Positions 36,591 to 47,680 of a stretch of DNA of 64,000 nucleotides are shown piece after piece. Origin of the DNA: Prosapia bicincta (Eukaryota > Arthropoda > Insecta > Hemiptera > Cercopidae); the NCBI GenBank assembly GCA_036971475.1, contig JBAIZL010000005.1, positions 236,914,869 to 236,978,868 on the forward strand. Direction: 5' to 3'. Within the stretch, counting starts at the first letter, position 1; every line of letters starts with the position of its first letter. Under the pieces are notes generated by a model, which saw only the letters and a program-made list of their open reading frames with translations, ran no database searches and was not told the origin of the DNA. A program made the translations under genes and the position numbers.

Positions 36591-37854
36591 TTATAAAAAT
36601 CGTAATACGTATTTTGGTAATGAAATTAAAATCTAGTCTGAGACCAGTCTTTCCCTACTCAGATCATGCAGGTACACGTCTGGCAGGAATAAACAAAAAT
36701 AGTGTTAACAGAGACGATTACAATAAAAAAGAGAGAAAACGATATGATGGGAAGGAAATGTTGGCTGACAGATCCGTTTTTCGATCCGGCTAATCTGACT
36801 TTATGAAAAGTTTGCCCGTTTGTGAAAGCTATAAAATAATTTGCTGGCAATGAATAATAACCGCCTTCATCGCGATACAGTTCGAACGGTCCGATGCCAA
36901 TACGCTCCGCTATTTCGGCAATCATGCCGCTCCGTTCGCGTCCCCAGTTTGGATTATTCTGTAAATTGCTTTTGTCAAGCAAATAAACTCAATTTGCATT
37001 CCTATAAGAGTTTGTCGTTTTGAATAATTTATCCGTTCCTACCCTCCTCAATTAGATACCCTAATTTGGCTTCTTCATAAACTCCTTGTACTTTATAATT
37101 AAATTACAAAGTATTAAAAATTGAAGGTTCTTCCTTCTAATTCCCAAGACACTTTTTGCTTTGCGTTCTACAATTGCATCGATGTTCAGAGTTAATAAAT
37201 CTATTTAATTGTTTCCAGAACAAACCGCGTTAACGTCGGTTACTACAAGATTGTCTTGAAAATGCTACTTGATAAAAATATATAATTAAAAATAAATCAT
37301 TTAATATTAAAAGTTTTTTTGTGTTGAACATCTTCAGACCTTTTTTAAAAAATATACTTATTGATAACACTTTAAAAAACAACAACTTACTGATATTTTC
37401 CAGCCGACGCGTTGGCAATAGATCATTGCATTGTTCTATAATGTGTCACGTACAATAATCACTTCATTAAACAATTATCTATAAATATATAAAAAAAAAA
37501 ATAGGTATAATGCCAATCGCGTCTGCTGAAAAATATCAGTGAATAGTTGTTTGTTTCCAAGTGACATCAATAACTATACATTTAATGTTAGCTTGGATTA
37601 TGTATAAGTTAGAATCACTAAGATTTAAAATAATTTGTAAATTTTATAGATATTTGGTTATCTTATAGTAAATAGAAACGTAGACCACGGCGGAAACTAA
37701 TGAAAAAAGTCGATACCTAATGTTGGTCTGTAGAAGTGTACTCCGGATGTCATAGATCATCCAATAATACATAACACCAATACAGAAGTAAGGAGAAGAA
37801 GAGGGAGAGAGATAGAGAGAGAAGGGGACTGGTGAATAAAGAAAAGAAGCCAGA
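36591..37854. other. Unique stretch with a GC-richer open segment
   Basis: The minus-strand frame at 36659-36982 (107 codons) is one of the longest outside repeats. Its first 60 codons (about 36770-36960) are GC-richer than the surroundings and contain IGIGPFELYRDEGGYY. No family is recognised, and the last 30 codons read like AT-rich non-coding sequence. It could be a conserved non-coding element or an orphan exon. The rest is unrecognised, with a purine-rich run at about 37790-37830. Confidence 0.4.
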
Positions 37855-38530
37855 ATAACTAGGTCTGACAAAACACAGTGAATATAAGATGCTTCTATGA
37901 TTCAGGGGAAACGATTTGAGTAGCAGGGGACCCTTTAGGAGACATTCTTTACTCCACAACTTGTGTTGGTGATACGAATTATAATCGGTTCGAGTATTTA
38001 GCTTGAAAAAATAAAAAAAAGTCTCTATAAATAGCTAACTTTCACAACGGACAGGAGAAGAAAGTAAGGTTGAAGCTAGGAAAGTTTTGTTAGTAAAAGA
38101 GATCTTGGACCACCTTATCAACGCAGAAGTAATGCGTCGGTTGGATAGGGGGGAAAGAGAAAGAGATCACTGATGAATTGTTGAATTAGAAAAGAGCTAC
38201 AATATAGATCTAAGTCGTCTGACAAAACACAGTAAATATAAGATGCCTCTATGATTCAAGGAAAACTATTAGAGTACCAGGGGATCCTGTAACGGACATT
38301 CCTTACTTCCCAACTTGCGTCGATGGTTCGAATTATCATCTGTTCATCTATTTAACGTCTTGAAATCATAAGTCTTACAAATAGCTAACTTACACAACGG
38401 ACAGGTGAAGGTGACGTTAGGAAAGGCTTGTTAATAATAGAGATCTTGGACCACCTCAGCAAAGCAGAAGTAATGCAATGGTTGGATAGAGGTGAGGGAG
38501 AGAGCACAGATGAATTGTTTATTAATCAAG
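37855..38530 (+). repeat. Two tandem copies of a roughly 340-bp unit
   Basis: The units at 37855-38185 and 38205-38530 share TCTGACAAAACACAGT-AATA, ATAAGATGC-TCTATGATTC, ATAGCTAACTT-CACAACGG, GAGATCTTGGACCACCT and CAGAAGTAATGC. Differences are scattered, so the duplication is not recent. No open frame is conserved between units. Confidence 0.85.
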
Positions 38531-38832
38531 TAATAAATTAAAACAAAAACTAAAGTAAAATCCTACTGAGGCTACCAAGAAAAATTTTATTCTAGTTACC
38601 TTAGAGCACTATTTATGATTGTGTGGTAACCATGTCAACAATTTAAGGTTGTACAATGGAGATGTCGACGACAACCAAATTGGGGAAGGGGATTCATACA
38701 CATCTTTGAGAAATATATTTCTAGGTATTGAAAAGTTGGCGCGTGCCAAGGCGCGCCAGACTTCTAAAACGAAAACTCTCAGTTCCAATCTGGCTGGACC
38801 ACACAAATTTTATAATTTATTTATTGAATAAA
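38531..38832. other. Unique stretch
   Basis: Short overlapping frames on both strands (38609-38831) and a GGCGCGTGCCAAGGCGCGCC word are present. No gene is supported. Confidence 0.4.
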
Positions 38833-38885
38833 GTTAGCATCATCAGAGGTTACAAACATGTTTGTAACCTTCTGATGAGGCTAAC
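38833..38885. repeat. 53-bp palindrome with almost no loop
   Basis: GTTAGCATCATCAGAGGTTA at the left is mirrored by TAACCTTCTGATGAGGCTAA at the right. The arms meet at ACAAACATGTTTGT. There is one mismatch and one single-base bulge. Confidence 0.88.
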
Positions 38886-38984
38886 TATGTTGGCGAAATG
38901 TACATCAAGGGTGTTTAAATATTTGTAGCAAGGGTTATTGTTATTTTTTTATCATAATTTCTCTACTGTGCTCTGATAAAATTT

Positions 38985-39110
38985 CATCCACTATAGCCTT
39001 AAAAAAATGTATTTGAAATTGATTGGATGAATAGAAGTGTATTTTATTAACAAATGAAAATTTGTACAAGATATATAATAGGAGAGTGTGAGGTAATAGA
39101 GGAATTTAAA
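38985..39110 (-). mobile_element. Family 1 fragment, copy 7
   Basis: Only the first part of the element is present, on the minus strand: GTATTTGAAATTGATTGGAT, AAGTGTATTTTATTAACAAA and GGAGAGTGTGAGGTAATAGA. The CAGCTG core is absent. Confidence 0.75.
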
Positions 39111-39117
39111 AAAGGTT

Positions 39118-39375
39118 AGAAGATCTAAATCATCTGACAAAGCACAGTAAATATAAGATGCTTCTACGATTTAGGTAAACGATTGGAATAGCAGAGGTCA
39201 CTGTAGGAGACACCCCTTACTCCATAACTCGCGTCGATGGTTTAGATTGTCATCTGCTCGTCTATTTAAATCCAAAGAAATTAGAAAAGCCTTCGTAATG
39301 ACTAACTTTCACTACGGACGAAGAGAAAAAGTGAAAATGAAGTTAGGAAATGGTTGTGAATAATAGATAAGAGTG
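39118..39375 (+). repeat. Third, separated copy of the 340-bp unit
   Basis: ATCTGACAAAGCACAGTAAA, TATAAGATGCTTCTACGATT, CGCGTCGATGG and CTAACTTTCACTACGG match the tandem pair at 37855-38530. The 3' third (GAGATCTTGG onwards) is missing. It lies between inverted family 1 copies (38985-39110 minus, 39434-39955 plus). Confidence 0.8.
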
Positions 39376-39433
39376 GGGTAGAAACATAATACACGGGATG
39401 TGTATATGAAAGAAACATGAACATATTTGCAAT

Positions 39434-39955
39434 GTAGCTTAAATTTTCAATCTAACGATTAAAAAAATAACTAATGTAATTTTGTTTATTCTTCCACTCA
39501 AGTTCAAATACATTCTTAAATCTCGTAGTGAATGAAACTCGATCTTAATATAGTTTTCTCGAATATTATTTCATTAATTAAATATAATTAATTTATTTTA
39601 GTTTTATATGGGAGAAACCTTTTCACAAAAGTGGCAAATTATGCAATATAGTTATGTAATCCCATTTGGATTAAACTGTGTGATAACATATGATTTCATA
39701 AAACAGCTGATTTTATGTTATAGGTTATATGGTAGAACAGCTGATTTAACGCATAGGTTATGTTACTTTAGTTATATTAATTGTAGTAAAAAGTAACAAT
39801 AAAATTGTAAATGTTGTAAAATTGTAAGAGTAATAGTATGTAATTTTAAATAAAATATTACTTAATAAAAAGTAACTAAAATATTTTTTCTTTTTATGTT
39901 CGCCTAAGTAGTAATTTACTTAAATTTTTTTTATATATATTATTTGATTTTAATC
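39434..39955 (+). mobile_element. Family 1 short dispersed element, copy 8
   Basis: It starts inside the element (TTTTCAATCTAACGATT) and includes CCACTCAAGTTCAAATACAT, TTTTATATGGGAGAAACC, ATAACATATGATTTCATAAA, both AACAGCTGATTT repeats, GCATAGGTTATGTTACTTTA and the tail. Both boxes read CAGCTGATTT, so the second repeat has been homogenised towards the first or mutated. Part of the tail (AAAAAGTAAC) is present twice with extra sequence between. Confidence 0.88.
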
Positions 39956-41171
39956 TCGTTTTGAGTGTTCCCATGAACCAAAGCTTAAAGAGCTTTCTTT
40001 ATTCTTCCCGCAGTTATTCATTACCAGCAAACGCATCGACTGCTTCTTACTAACAAAATTATAATGTCGCTCTAAATACTCCCCAAACATTCAAATGCCT
40101 TTCTAATTTTAATTCTAATATAATTCTCACTCATTGTTTTATTCATTGTATTGTCCTATATTTTGTGGAAATTCCATTTAGATTTAAGATATTGGGCACC
40201 ATTTATGGTAAAATAAATTTTGTAAACTTTTGTTAAATTATATAGTCTACACACAAGCAATACAATGTTATAAAATTTATAAATTATAATTTACTAACTT
40301 CTTTTAAAGCGTATAAAATTTACACATAATTTATTACCTGAATAAAATTACAATTACACGTAAATTACCTTTAAGACTAGAAAAGTGTTTTTCTACACAG
40401 AAAACTTTAATTTTTCTGTTGACGTAATTCATAACCAAAATAAATTTGCGACGTTGCCACTTTAGAAGTAATGAATATAAATAATAAAGTGACTCCATCG
40501 CGCCGCCAACTTGTTTGCGACTCCTTGTTTTACTTGAATATTTCCTTCCTCTGCAATTAGCTACTTCAACTTATTTACTTTATAAACTCGTTAGGCCGGA
40601 TAGGGAAAGTTTTTAACGCAATTAAGCAGCGTTTTGGTTGCAAACTGTCACCTGGTCTCGCGATTCAACTTTCTAACAATGCAAGTAAATACAATAACTC
40701 AAATAAAATAGGGAACACGGGGAACAAAATTCGAACATCACATTCGGAGTTTTCACAAGAGAAAGTTCCCCAGGGTAAGTTCTTATAAAATGTCTCTTTA
40801 TAAAAACTAATTAAATCTGTAAGTACGTTTTATAATGGAAACGTATTTCCGTCATCTATATGTGCGCGTAACAGAAAGGTAGTAGTGTAAAAAACTATTG
40901 CAACTCTGAATACATAAGTAAACAAAAATCACTAACAATATTATAAAAATCTTTTATTTTGCTAAAATTACTTTATGCACGTTTCGGTTACATGATATTC
41001 GTCTTCAAAAGCAATGTTTAGATGATAAATAGTACTACTGAATATGATAACCATGCAACCGAAATTTAATTAAGTAAGTTTAGTCAAATAAAAGGTTTAT
41101 ATGTTGTAATTAGTGGGTTTTTATTTATTCAGTTAAAAGTAGTTCACAACGCTCAAGAAATTTATTAACTG
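39956..41171. other. Unique stretch with one inverted repeat
   Basis: No gene recognised. At about 40982-41066 TTTCGGTTACATG is mirrored by CATGCAACCGAAA, an imperfect hairpin with TATTCGTCTTC inside. It resembles the CTGAAGA/CGAAAC hairpin class seen at 22903-22972. About 40480-40700 is slightly GC-richer. Confidence 0.45.
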
Positions 41172-42190
41172 TCGATATATATATCTTATAACTTAACTTT
41201 TGTTATAATTAAAATTATTTTAAATGTTATTTAATTACCTTACCTATTAATGTCACACCTTCAGGTTTATAAAAGAATTAACAATCTTATCAATTTTTTA
41301 ACCATCACTTGCATTTATTCTCTACAATTATTTCTACACATTATTCCTAATTTATATTAATATTGTGCAGTGACAGGCTTGATATCTTAACTAAAATTAC
41401 AATGATAAAAAAGGTGGACTTCTGAGGCTTTAGATTTCTAATAGAATAACAAAAAAAATAGTATTAAAATTTTATTCTTGCTCTCGGGGTCGCTATTATG
41501 GGAACTTTGCTTTAAATTAGAAATGGTGACTAGAATTATTTTATAAATTTTGATGAACTTAAAATTTGTTTAAAACTAAAAGATAGATGTCTGTTGGCTA
41601 CACTTATTTCAAATATACTTATTGTTCTGAAGAGTCCCTGGAATCCTGGCTTGTTCACTTCCACGCTTACACTTGATAATAAAAAACTTACTTTATATTT
41701 TAAAAAAACTTTTACGTCGCACTTTACTGAATTTGACTTATAAAAAACTCTACTTAATTTAACAAATTTTCCCTTTACAACACTACCATCCTTGTCCCCA
41801 CCAACCTGTCTTCCTCCTACGAGACTCTCCTAAAAACCTTCTTTCCAAACTCCCGAACATTTAGTTTTTATGAAATCCCTAATCTCTCCCACTACCACCA
41901 ATACGTTCTTTGTCAGTTTCCCACAGTTCTACAATTAGCTAAACCTAACGGTACACGGTTAATTCCCCAGGCTATATCGGCCGCTGGATTTCCCATCTTA
42001 ATAACCTTTGGACCTTCTATTGTCAAATTTGCCGGACTCCACTTATAACTTTCCTGGAAAAGAATAATGACCTGCTTTGGTACCTCCTTTGTCCGCACTA
42101 GAAAAACTATTTGTATCTTTCTTTGTTAAATCCTATAGATGATTTATTTTAGCAACTAATTTAATTTAATCTAAAGCCTCGTACTTTATG

Positions 42191-42192
<2 letters not shown>
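41172..42192 (+). repeat. 1-kb dispersed repeat, copy B
   Basis: It is collinear with 27885-28893, with matching words CATCACTTGCATTTATTCTC, AAAAAAGGTGGACTTCTGAG, GGGGTCGCTATTATGGG and TTTACGTCGCACTTTA. Within it a 61-codon minus-strand frame (41913-42098) contains SYKWSPANLTIEGPKVIKMG. The corresponding part of copy A is broken, so coding function is not supported. The copy stops at TTTATGTTATAAT, where a TA tract begins. Confidence 0.8.
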
Positions 42193-42195
<3 letters not shown>

Positions 42196-42243
<48 letters not shown>

Positions 42244-42268
42244 TAAATATATATATATATATATATAA
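42196..42268. repeat. (TA)n microsatellite
   Basis: Two TA runs separated by CAGTAA, directly at the end of the 1-kb repeat. Confidence 0.95.
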
Positions 42269-42869
42269 ATGAATAAATGTTTAATTTTGTGTATTTATTA
42301 TTTCTTCTTTTAAGGCTGTATGTTCTGGTCTGGCTAAGAAAGAGATGTAGTTAAAAGTAAATATGGGTTTTGAAAGGATTTAATATTTTGTGTAGTATGT
42401 GACTTATAGAAATTTATTGATCTTATAGGATGAATCACTTCCCTCTATATGTACTACCATTCTACTTTCCTGTTCCTGATAATCCGGTCATTAGGGGATG
42501 TTCTCTAGCCCCTTCCATCTCACAGCGTGTTTATGATATACTATTATAGATACTAATTAGATGAAACATTGAATAATCTACTACCCTCGTTATAACGCCG
42601 TTATACGTTATATTGAAGCGATGACGGTTTAGCTTGTATGGCGGTTTATTGAAGTGCGAAATAGCATTCAGTTTGAAGCATAAAAACGCGTTTTAGTAGG
42701 TTTAAGGAGGGGAACGGATTGTCCCGGAACATTCCGAACACAAACACTGCGCTTAGACAGAGTCGGTTAAGGCAAGCAGTTGTTTCTGTCTTTACTTAGA
42801 GGCTATTTAAGGCTATAATAGATCGCTTTTAAATGCAATTTAATCGATGTTCAGAAATATCGTATATTT
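42269..42869. other. Unique stretch
   Basis: No gene recognised. About 42590-42760 is richer in CpG. Confidence 0.45.
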
Positions 42870-42960
42870 TATTAAATTAAGTGATAACATTTGATTTCAT
42901 ACAACAGCTGTTTACTACTTATATATTACGTATTTCCAGTATTGTACATTCCTCAGTGGA
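42870..42960 (+). mobile_element. Core-only fragment of family 1/2
   Basis: TTAAGTGATAACATTTGATT, TCATACAACAGCTGTTTACT and a short AT-rich continuation. Only the first CAGCTG repeat is present. Confidence 0.5.
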
Positions 42961-43519
42961 AATTTTTTAACTAAATATTGTTGATTAGTTACAAAAATAT
43001 TCATTTATATTTAAGTAAAACTTCCTATAAAACACGTAAATTCAATATACGCTTTTGACACAGTTTAATAATTAAGTTCAACTAAATTCGTTAAATTAAT
43101 TTTGTTTATTTTTTATTTCTTTGAACTATATTTTTTATCTGGGTTTTCACTACTATTGGTCAGTTTCACGACTATCACATTTTCTTTCAAATTTAATTTT
43201 ATATCTTACTCGTCAATTGAACGGTAGTAACGCATACATGCGTACAGGTTTGTATTTGCCTGGTCGAGGACTATACCACAAGATTGCCCTTTGGACATCA
43301 CACAGTGAGATAGATAATGCAATTTCTCACCTGGTAGTAAGAAGGAAAGACGATGTAAGTTTTAGGCAGGGAAATGTGTATCCTTGGCACAATGTACAAA
43401 CTAAACTTTACACATTTTAGCAAATTCAGCATTGGACAAACAGCCGAAGTTTTTAACACACACAGACTATAACACTTTCTCATAAATCACTACAACAAAT
43501 AAGTAAGCTTATATAAAAA
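42961..43519. other. Unique stretch
   Basis: No gene recognised. The 43121-43420 plus-strand frame (99 codons) overlaps a 61-codon minus-strand frame, and neither shows a domain. Confidence 0.45.
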
Positions 43520-43985
<466 letters not shown>

Positions 43986-44507
43986 ACCGTATTGACACAG
44001 TTATCAACAACAACTTTTAAATAATCGATATCAATTAAAGAGATTAATTTCAACTCACTGTAGAAATATTGAATTTACAAACATTCCGAAAAATCATAAA
44101 ATCAACAAACTCAATACAAACCATATACATTATTTTACCACATTATATATTCGAGCTCGATCCGCCAAACTAAAAAATTCATCCCACCTAGGCACTGTTG
44201 AAGATCCCCTATTGCACTATAAAACGCTATGTTTCTGTAAGCTTTGTTTATATAGTTACTAACTTCAATGAGTTTTAATATTACTAAGTTTAAACATATG
44301 ACGCAAACATTGCAAAACCTTTCCCATTTCAGACATTACAATAACGCGGTTTGAATAAAATCGTGAACAACTTACAAATTAAGAAGGTTAAAGTATGTAT
44401 ACGTTTTCATGTCTGTCAAACTCTTCGCTGACTAAGACAGCAACAATTATACTCTGACGTTACAACGGCTGAATTATAACATTGAAGATATTTATAACTG
44501 TTGCGTA
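43986..44507. other. Unique stretch
   Basis: No gene recognised. Confidence 0.5.
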
Positions 44508-44744
44508 ATGTTTATTTTTAAATAAATAAAACCTCTAAACCACAAATAACATATATTTAAATCTTATGTACATTTCAATTGCCCAGCAATCACCTTTAGA
44601 CGTATTTAAAAAATACAACTAACTCTGAGTTAGTTGTATTTTTTAAATACGTCTGAAGGTGATTGCTGGGCAATTGAAATGTACATAAGGTTTAAATAAA
44701 TGTTATTTGTGGTATAGAGGTTTTATTTATATAAACATTGAAGA
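44508..44744. repeat. 211-bp near-perfect palindrome with a one-base centre
   Basis: Positions 44521-44625 pair with 44627-44731 around a central T at 44626. I count about five mismatches in 105 bp, including T/G at 44597/44655. The centre reads ACTAACTC-T-GAGTTAGT. Weaker symmetry extends a further roughly 13 bp outward with a small indel. The 15-mer ACATTGAAGATATTT lies on both sides in direct orientation (44479-44493 and 44735-44749). Confidence 0.93.
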
Positions 44745-45680
44745 TATTTCTTTACATTCAGGAAATAAATCGTTATTATTACGAAAACGAGGACTTCTTC
44801 CGTGGATTTATCCCTGTGAGTTTCGTAAAGACAATGTTCATGTAACACTACAACACTTGCTTGATATCAACTATACACTTTTACATATGTTTTTTTAAAC
44901 AAAAAACATTTATATATTATATTAAGAATGTAAGTACTGTATGCGCCAAAATAATCAGTAGTGAAACTAAATCAGGTTTTATGACGCAAAACCTTCAAGA
45001 ACGGTACGTGTTGCTTCAAGTTATACGTAGCTCATATAGAACATGTTTATATCCGAGTCTAACCGATTGAGCTTCTTTTTACTTGTATGTGTTTGTAAAA
45101 CTATGTAAATAAAATAAAATGAAATAAAATAAAATGTTATAACTTTTTCACTGTTTATTTTGGTGCTTACGGTACATACAAATTTTGAAAGTTGAAATAT
45201 TTTAAAGACGTTTTATAAACATTTTAAATAAAAGAATCATTGAACATTGAAAGTATTCTTTGTATTCAGGGAAAAAATAATTATTAATACAAATAAGAAT
45301 GTTTGTATAGTTTTTCCTGTGAATTAAAAAGACAATGTTTTTTTTAACATATCTATCAGGCTTTGTTTGTTATTAACTATACACTTCTACGTACGTGTTT
45401 TTAAACAAAACACATTTATTTATATATTGACTTAAAATTGTTGGAAGTTAAAATTTTTAAGGAAATTTTATAAAAATTTTAAAAGAAAAACATTGAAAGT
45501 GAAGAGAAACATAGATATAAGGTTTTGTTTGTTATTAATTACACACTAGTAAATTGTATTTTTAAACGAAAACCTATTTCTATATTATATTAAAAATATA
45601 TGTACTTACATTTTTGTAAGTTTAAAATGTTTGTGGATGTCTTATAAACATTTTTAAAAGAAATATTACCAGGAAGTTTA
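44735..45680 (+). repeat. Three diverged tandem copies of a roughly 200-450-bp unit
   Basis: Units near 44735-44930, 45200-45470 and 45490-45680 share ACATTGAA-GTATT-TTT-ATTCAGG, AAAGACAATGTT, ATCAACTATACACTT, TTTTTAAACAAAA-ACATTTAT and TTATAAACATTTT in the same order. No open frame is conserved. The first copy abuts the palindrome. Confidence 0.7.
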
Positions 45681-45780
45681 TTTATAAATGAGGGGGAGCG
45701 TGTGAACATAAAAAAACAGTTGCCGGAGAATAAATCAATATTCATAATAGCTCTGTAATGGATACGAACCGGCATAGGTA
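45681..45780. other. Spacer
   Basis: Nothing supported. Confidence 0.4.
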
Positions 45781-45883
45781 GCCATAAACTAAAACATTAT
45801 TTTTAATGACACAACTGTGCCGAGATTAACGGTTTATGACGCCAATACGCAACATCACAGCCATAAACCTGAGGGCCATAAAG
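45781..45883. promoter_or_regulatory. Cluster of four GYCATAAA (TTTATGRC) sites, candidate enhancer
   Basis: GCCATAAA occurs at 45781, 45860 and 45875, and its complement TTTATGAC at 45833, within about 100 bp. TTTATGRC is the sequence preferred by posterior Hox (Abd-B type) and Caudal/Cdx homeodomain proteins. The islet is GC- and CpG-richer than its surroundings. Enhancer function is inference from motif density. Confidence 0.35.
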
Positions 45884-46103
45884 TCATGCATAGACCATTC
45901 GTTATTTTGTAACTTCATCAGTTTGCAGCCGTTTTAATGCTCTCTATGCCAGACTTTATGTTCACAATTTTTATTAAATTTGCGGCGGTTCCGGCGTTTT
46001 AATATTTGATATTTACACGAAAAGTTTTAAAAAATATTTTTTCTATAAGATAATATTTGTGTGCGTTTATAATTTGCGAATATTATACCTTTAACGAGTT
46101 ACT
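45884..46103. other. Continuation of the GC-richer islet
   Basis: CAGCCGTTTTAATGCTC, GCGGCGGTTCCGGCG and another TTTATG at about 45955 are present. No gene is seen. Confidence 0.4.
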
Positions 46104-46745
46104 TTATATATTTAAAGTAAAATGTCGCCAACTCTCCGTCCCCAATTTCCAATTTCTTCTGTCATATGTTAATGTCTCTTCTAGGTTTCTTGTAGTCGTT
46201 GCTTTGTCTATGACATTAAGCCAACTTCTAGGTCGTCCTCTCTTTCTTATCTTAGGGGCAATCCACTCCAGTATCTTTCGGGCCCACCTGCCTTCGACCA
46301 TCCTCTTTACACGTCCAAACCGTGCCAATTGCCTTCTCTCTAACTTTATAATTTTATCCATTTCTATTTCCTTATGTATTTGATCATGTCTAACCCTTTC
46401 AAGTTTCGATTTACCGCAACTTCGACCTTATTAACTATTTCCAATGTCATTAATTTGTCACTATTAGCTTTGATAACATCCCACACCGTAGAGTGTAACG
46501 CTCTGAACAATACTTTTATAAAAGTGTTTCTTTGTTTCTTTCGTGATTAACTTTTCCCATAGAAAGAACTTAAGGTTCGCGTCACAACTCGGCCTTTGTT
46601 TAATCTTTTCCTGATTTCATCCTCACTATCACCTTTCTTATTAATGATCACCCCTATATATTTGCACGTTTGTTCCCCCTTGATGTTACTGTTTTCTAAG
46701 CTAAGGTCACAAATCTCGTTACTGCCTGCTGTTAAATATTCAATT
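46104..46745 (-). pseudogene. LINE reverse transcriptase C-terminal relic
   Basis: On the minus strand a frame at about 46546-46666 reads CKYIGVIINKKGDSEDEIRK, which resembles the YLG-type segment after the reverse transcriptase palm. The frame at 46104-46361 contains LARFGRVKRMVEGRWARKIL followed by RKRGRPRSWLNVIDKA and ends near WKLGTESWRH. That combination is characteristic of the far C-terminal tail of RTE/CR1-like or related insect LINE proteins. The two segments are in different frames with stops between them. The catalytic FADD box and endonuclease are absent from the window. It is a dead, 5'-truncated copy, not of the same type as the RNase H-bearing relic at 8426-8870. Confidence 0.8.
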
Positions 46746-46834
46746 TACTTTTTATAATATTTTATAACTTATCCCTACATAATTGTTTAAGAAAAAAATA
46801 TAAATAATATTCGTATATTTAATATTCGACTATT

Positions 46835-47085
46835 GGTTGGGCCGTATAGAAGATGGTGTAATGGTGAGGCAATTTCAGTTACTCTGAAAAGGAGAGGTCT
46901 TGGTGACCCGTGTTCTCTCTTCTTTAGCACTAACTGCAGGTAGGATACTGGATGAAGGCTGTTGGAATTAAACAGATATGGAGGAGGAGAGCTGCATTTG
47001 GGAGGACGTCTGGTTGGGACGGATAGGAGATGTCGGGTTATGCCGGGGGGGGGGGCTGCCTTTATTAAAACTTAGTCGAATATTT
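46835..47085 (+). repeat. Solitary diverged relative of the 150-bp satellite
   Basis: TTGGTTGGGCCGTATAGAAG followed by ATGGTGTAATGGTGAGG, and about 170 bp later CTGGTTGGGACGGATAGGAG followed by CCTTTATTAAAACTTAG, match two successive satellite units. Between them CTGCAGGTAGGATACTGGAT matches the single-copy flank of the array at about 9199. A G run (47045-47055) interrupts the second unit. Confidence 0.78.
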
Positions 47086-47218
47086 TTTTTTAGGAAACAT
47101 TTTTAGCTTTAAATAAAATATACTTGAAACTACGTGTATTAAAAGCTAACATTATAACTTTAAAACTCGTCTAATTTGCTTAAGACTAATTAAAAGGTAA
47201 CTTATGCCAGAATACAGA
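47086..47218. other. AT-rich spacer
   Basis: Nothing supported. Confidence 0.4.
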
Positions 47219-47246
47219 CTCAACTCCTTCTTTTAGTTCACGCTCT

Positions 47247-47311
<65 letters not shown>

Positions 47312-47680
47312 CGTTAATAAAATATTCCATATCATCCACTCAAGTTTATATTTTTTTTTAACTTGCAGTAGATACCGCTTTTTTACAGTTTGGTACAGTT
47401 TTTTCAAATACTAACTCATTAATTAAATATAATGAATTAATTTTAGTTTTATATGGGATAAAAACTTTTCACAAAAGCGAAAAGGTACGTAATATAGTTA
47501 TTTAGTACCATTTGGCTTAAAATATCTGATAACATATGATTTCATAAAACAGCTGATTTTATGTTATAGGTTATGTTATTTTTTATAGCTGTTGTAATTA
47601 TTTTAAAAAAAGTAATTAAAATAATATTTTTTTGATCCAAGTAACAATTTATTTCTGTTTATTTGACTTGTTTTACCTAA
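47219..47680 (+). mobile_element. Family 1 copy 10 with a (TA)n tract inside
   Basis: CAACTCCTTCTTTTAGTTCA, then (TA)30 at 47249-47309, then AATCGTTAATAAAATATTCC, CATCCACTCAAGTTTATAT, TTTTATATGGGATAAAAAC and GATTTCATAAAACAGCTGAT. The second CAGCTG repeat is lost, since the first repeat is followed directly by GGTTATGTTATTTTTTATAG. The tail is present. Confidence 0.88.

Noticed and set aside
47186..47407. A 73-codon minus-strand frame with a Tyr-Ile run
   Set aside because: The run is the (TA)n tract inside family 1 copy 10.
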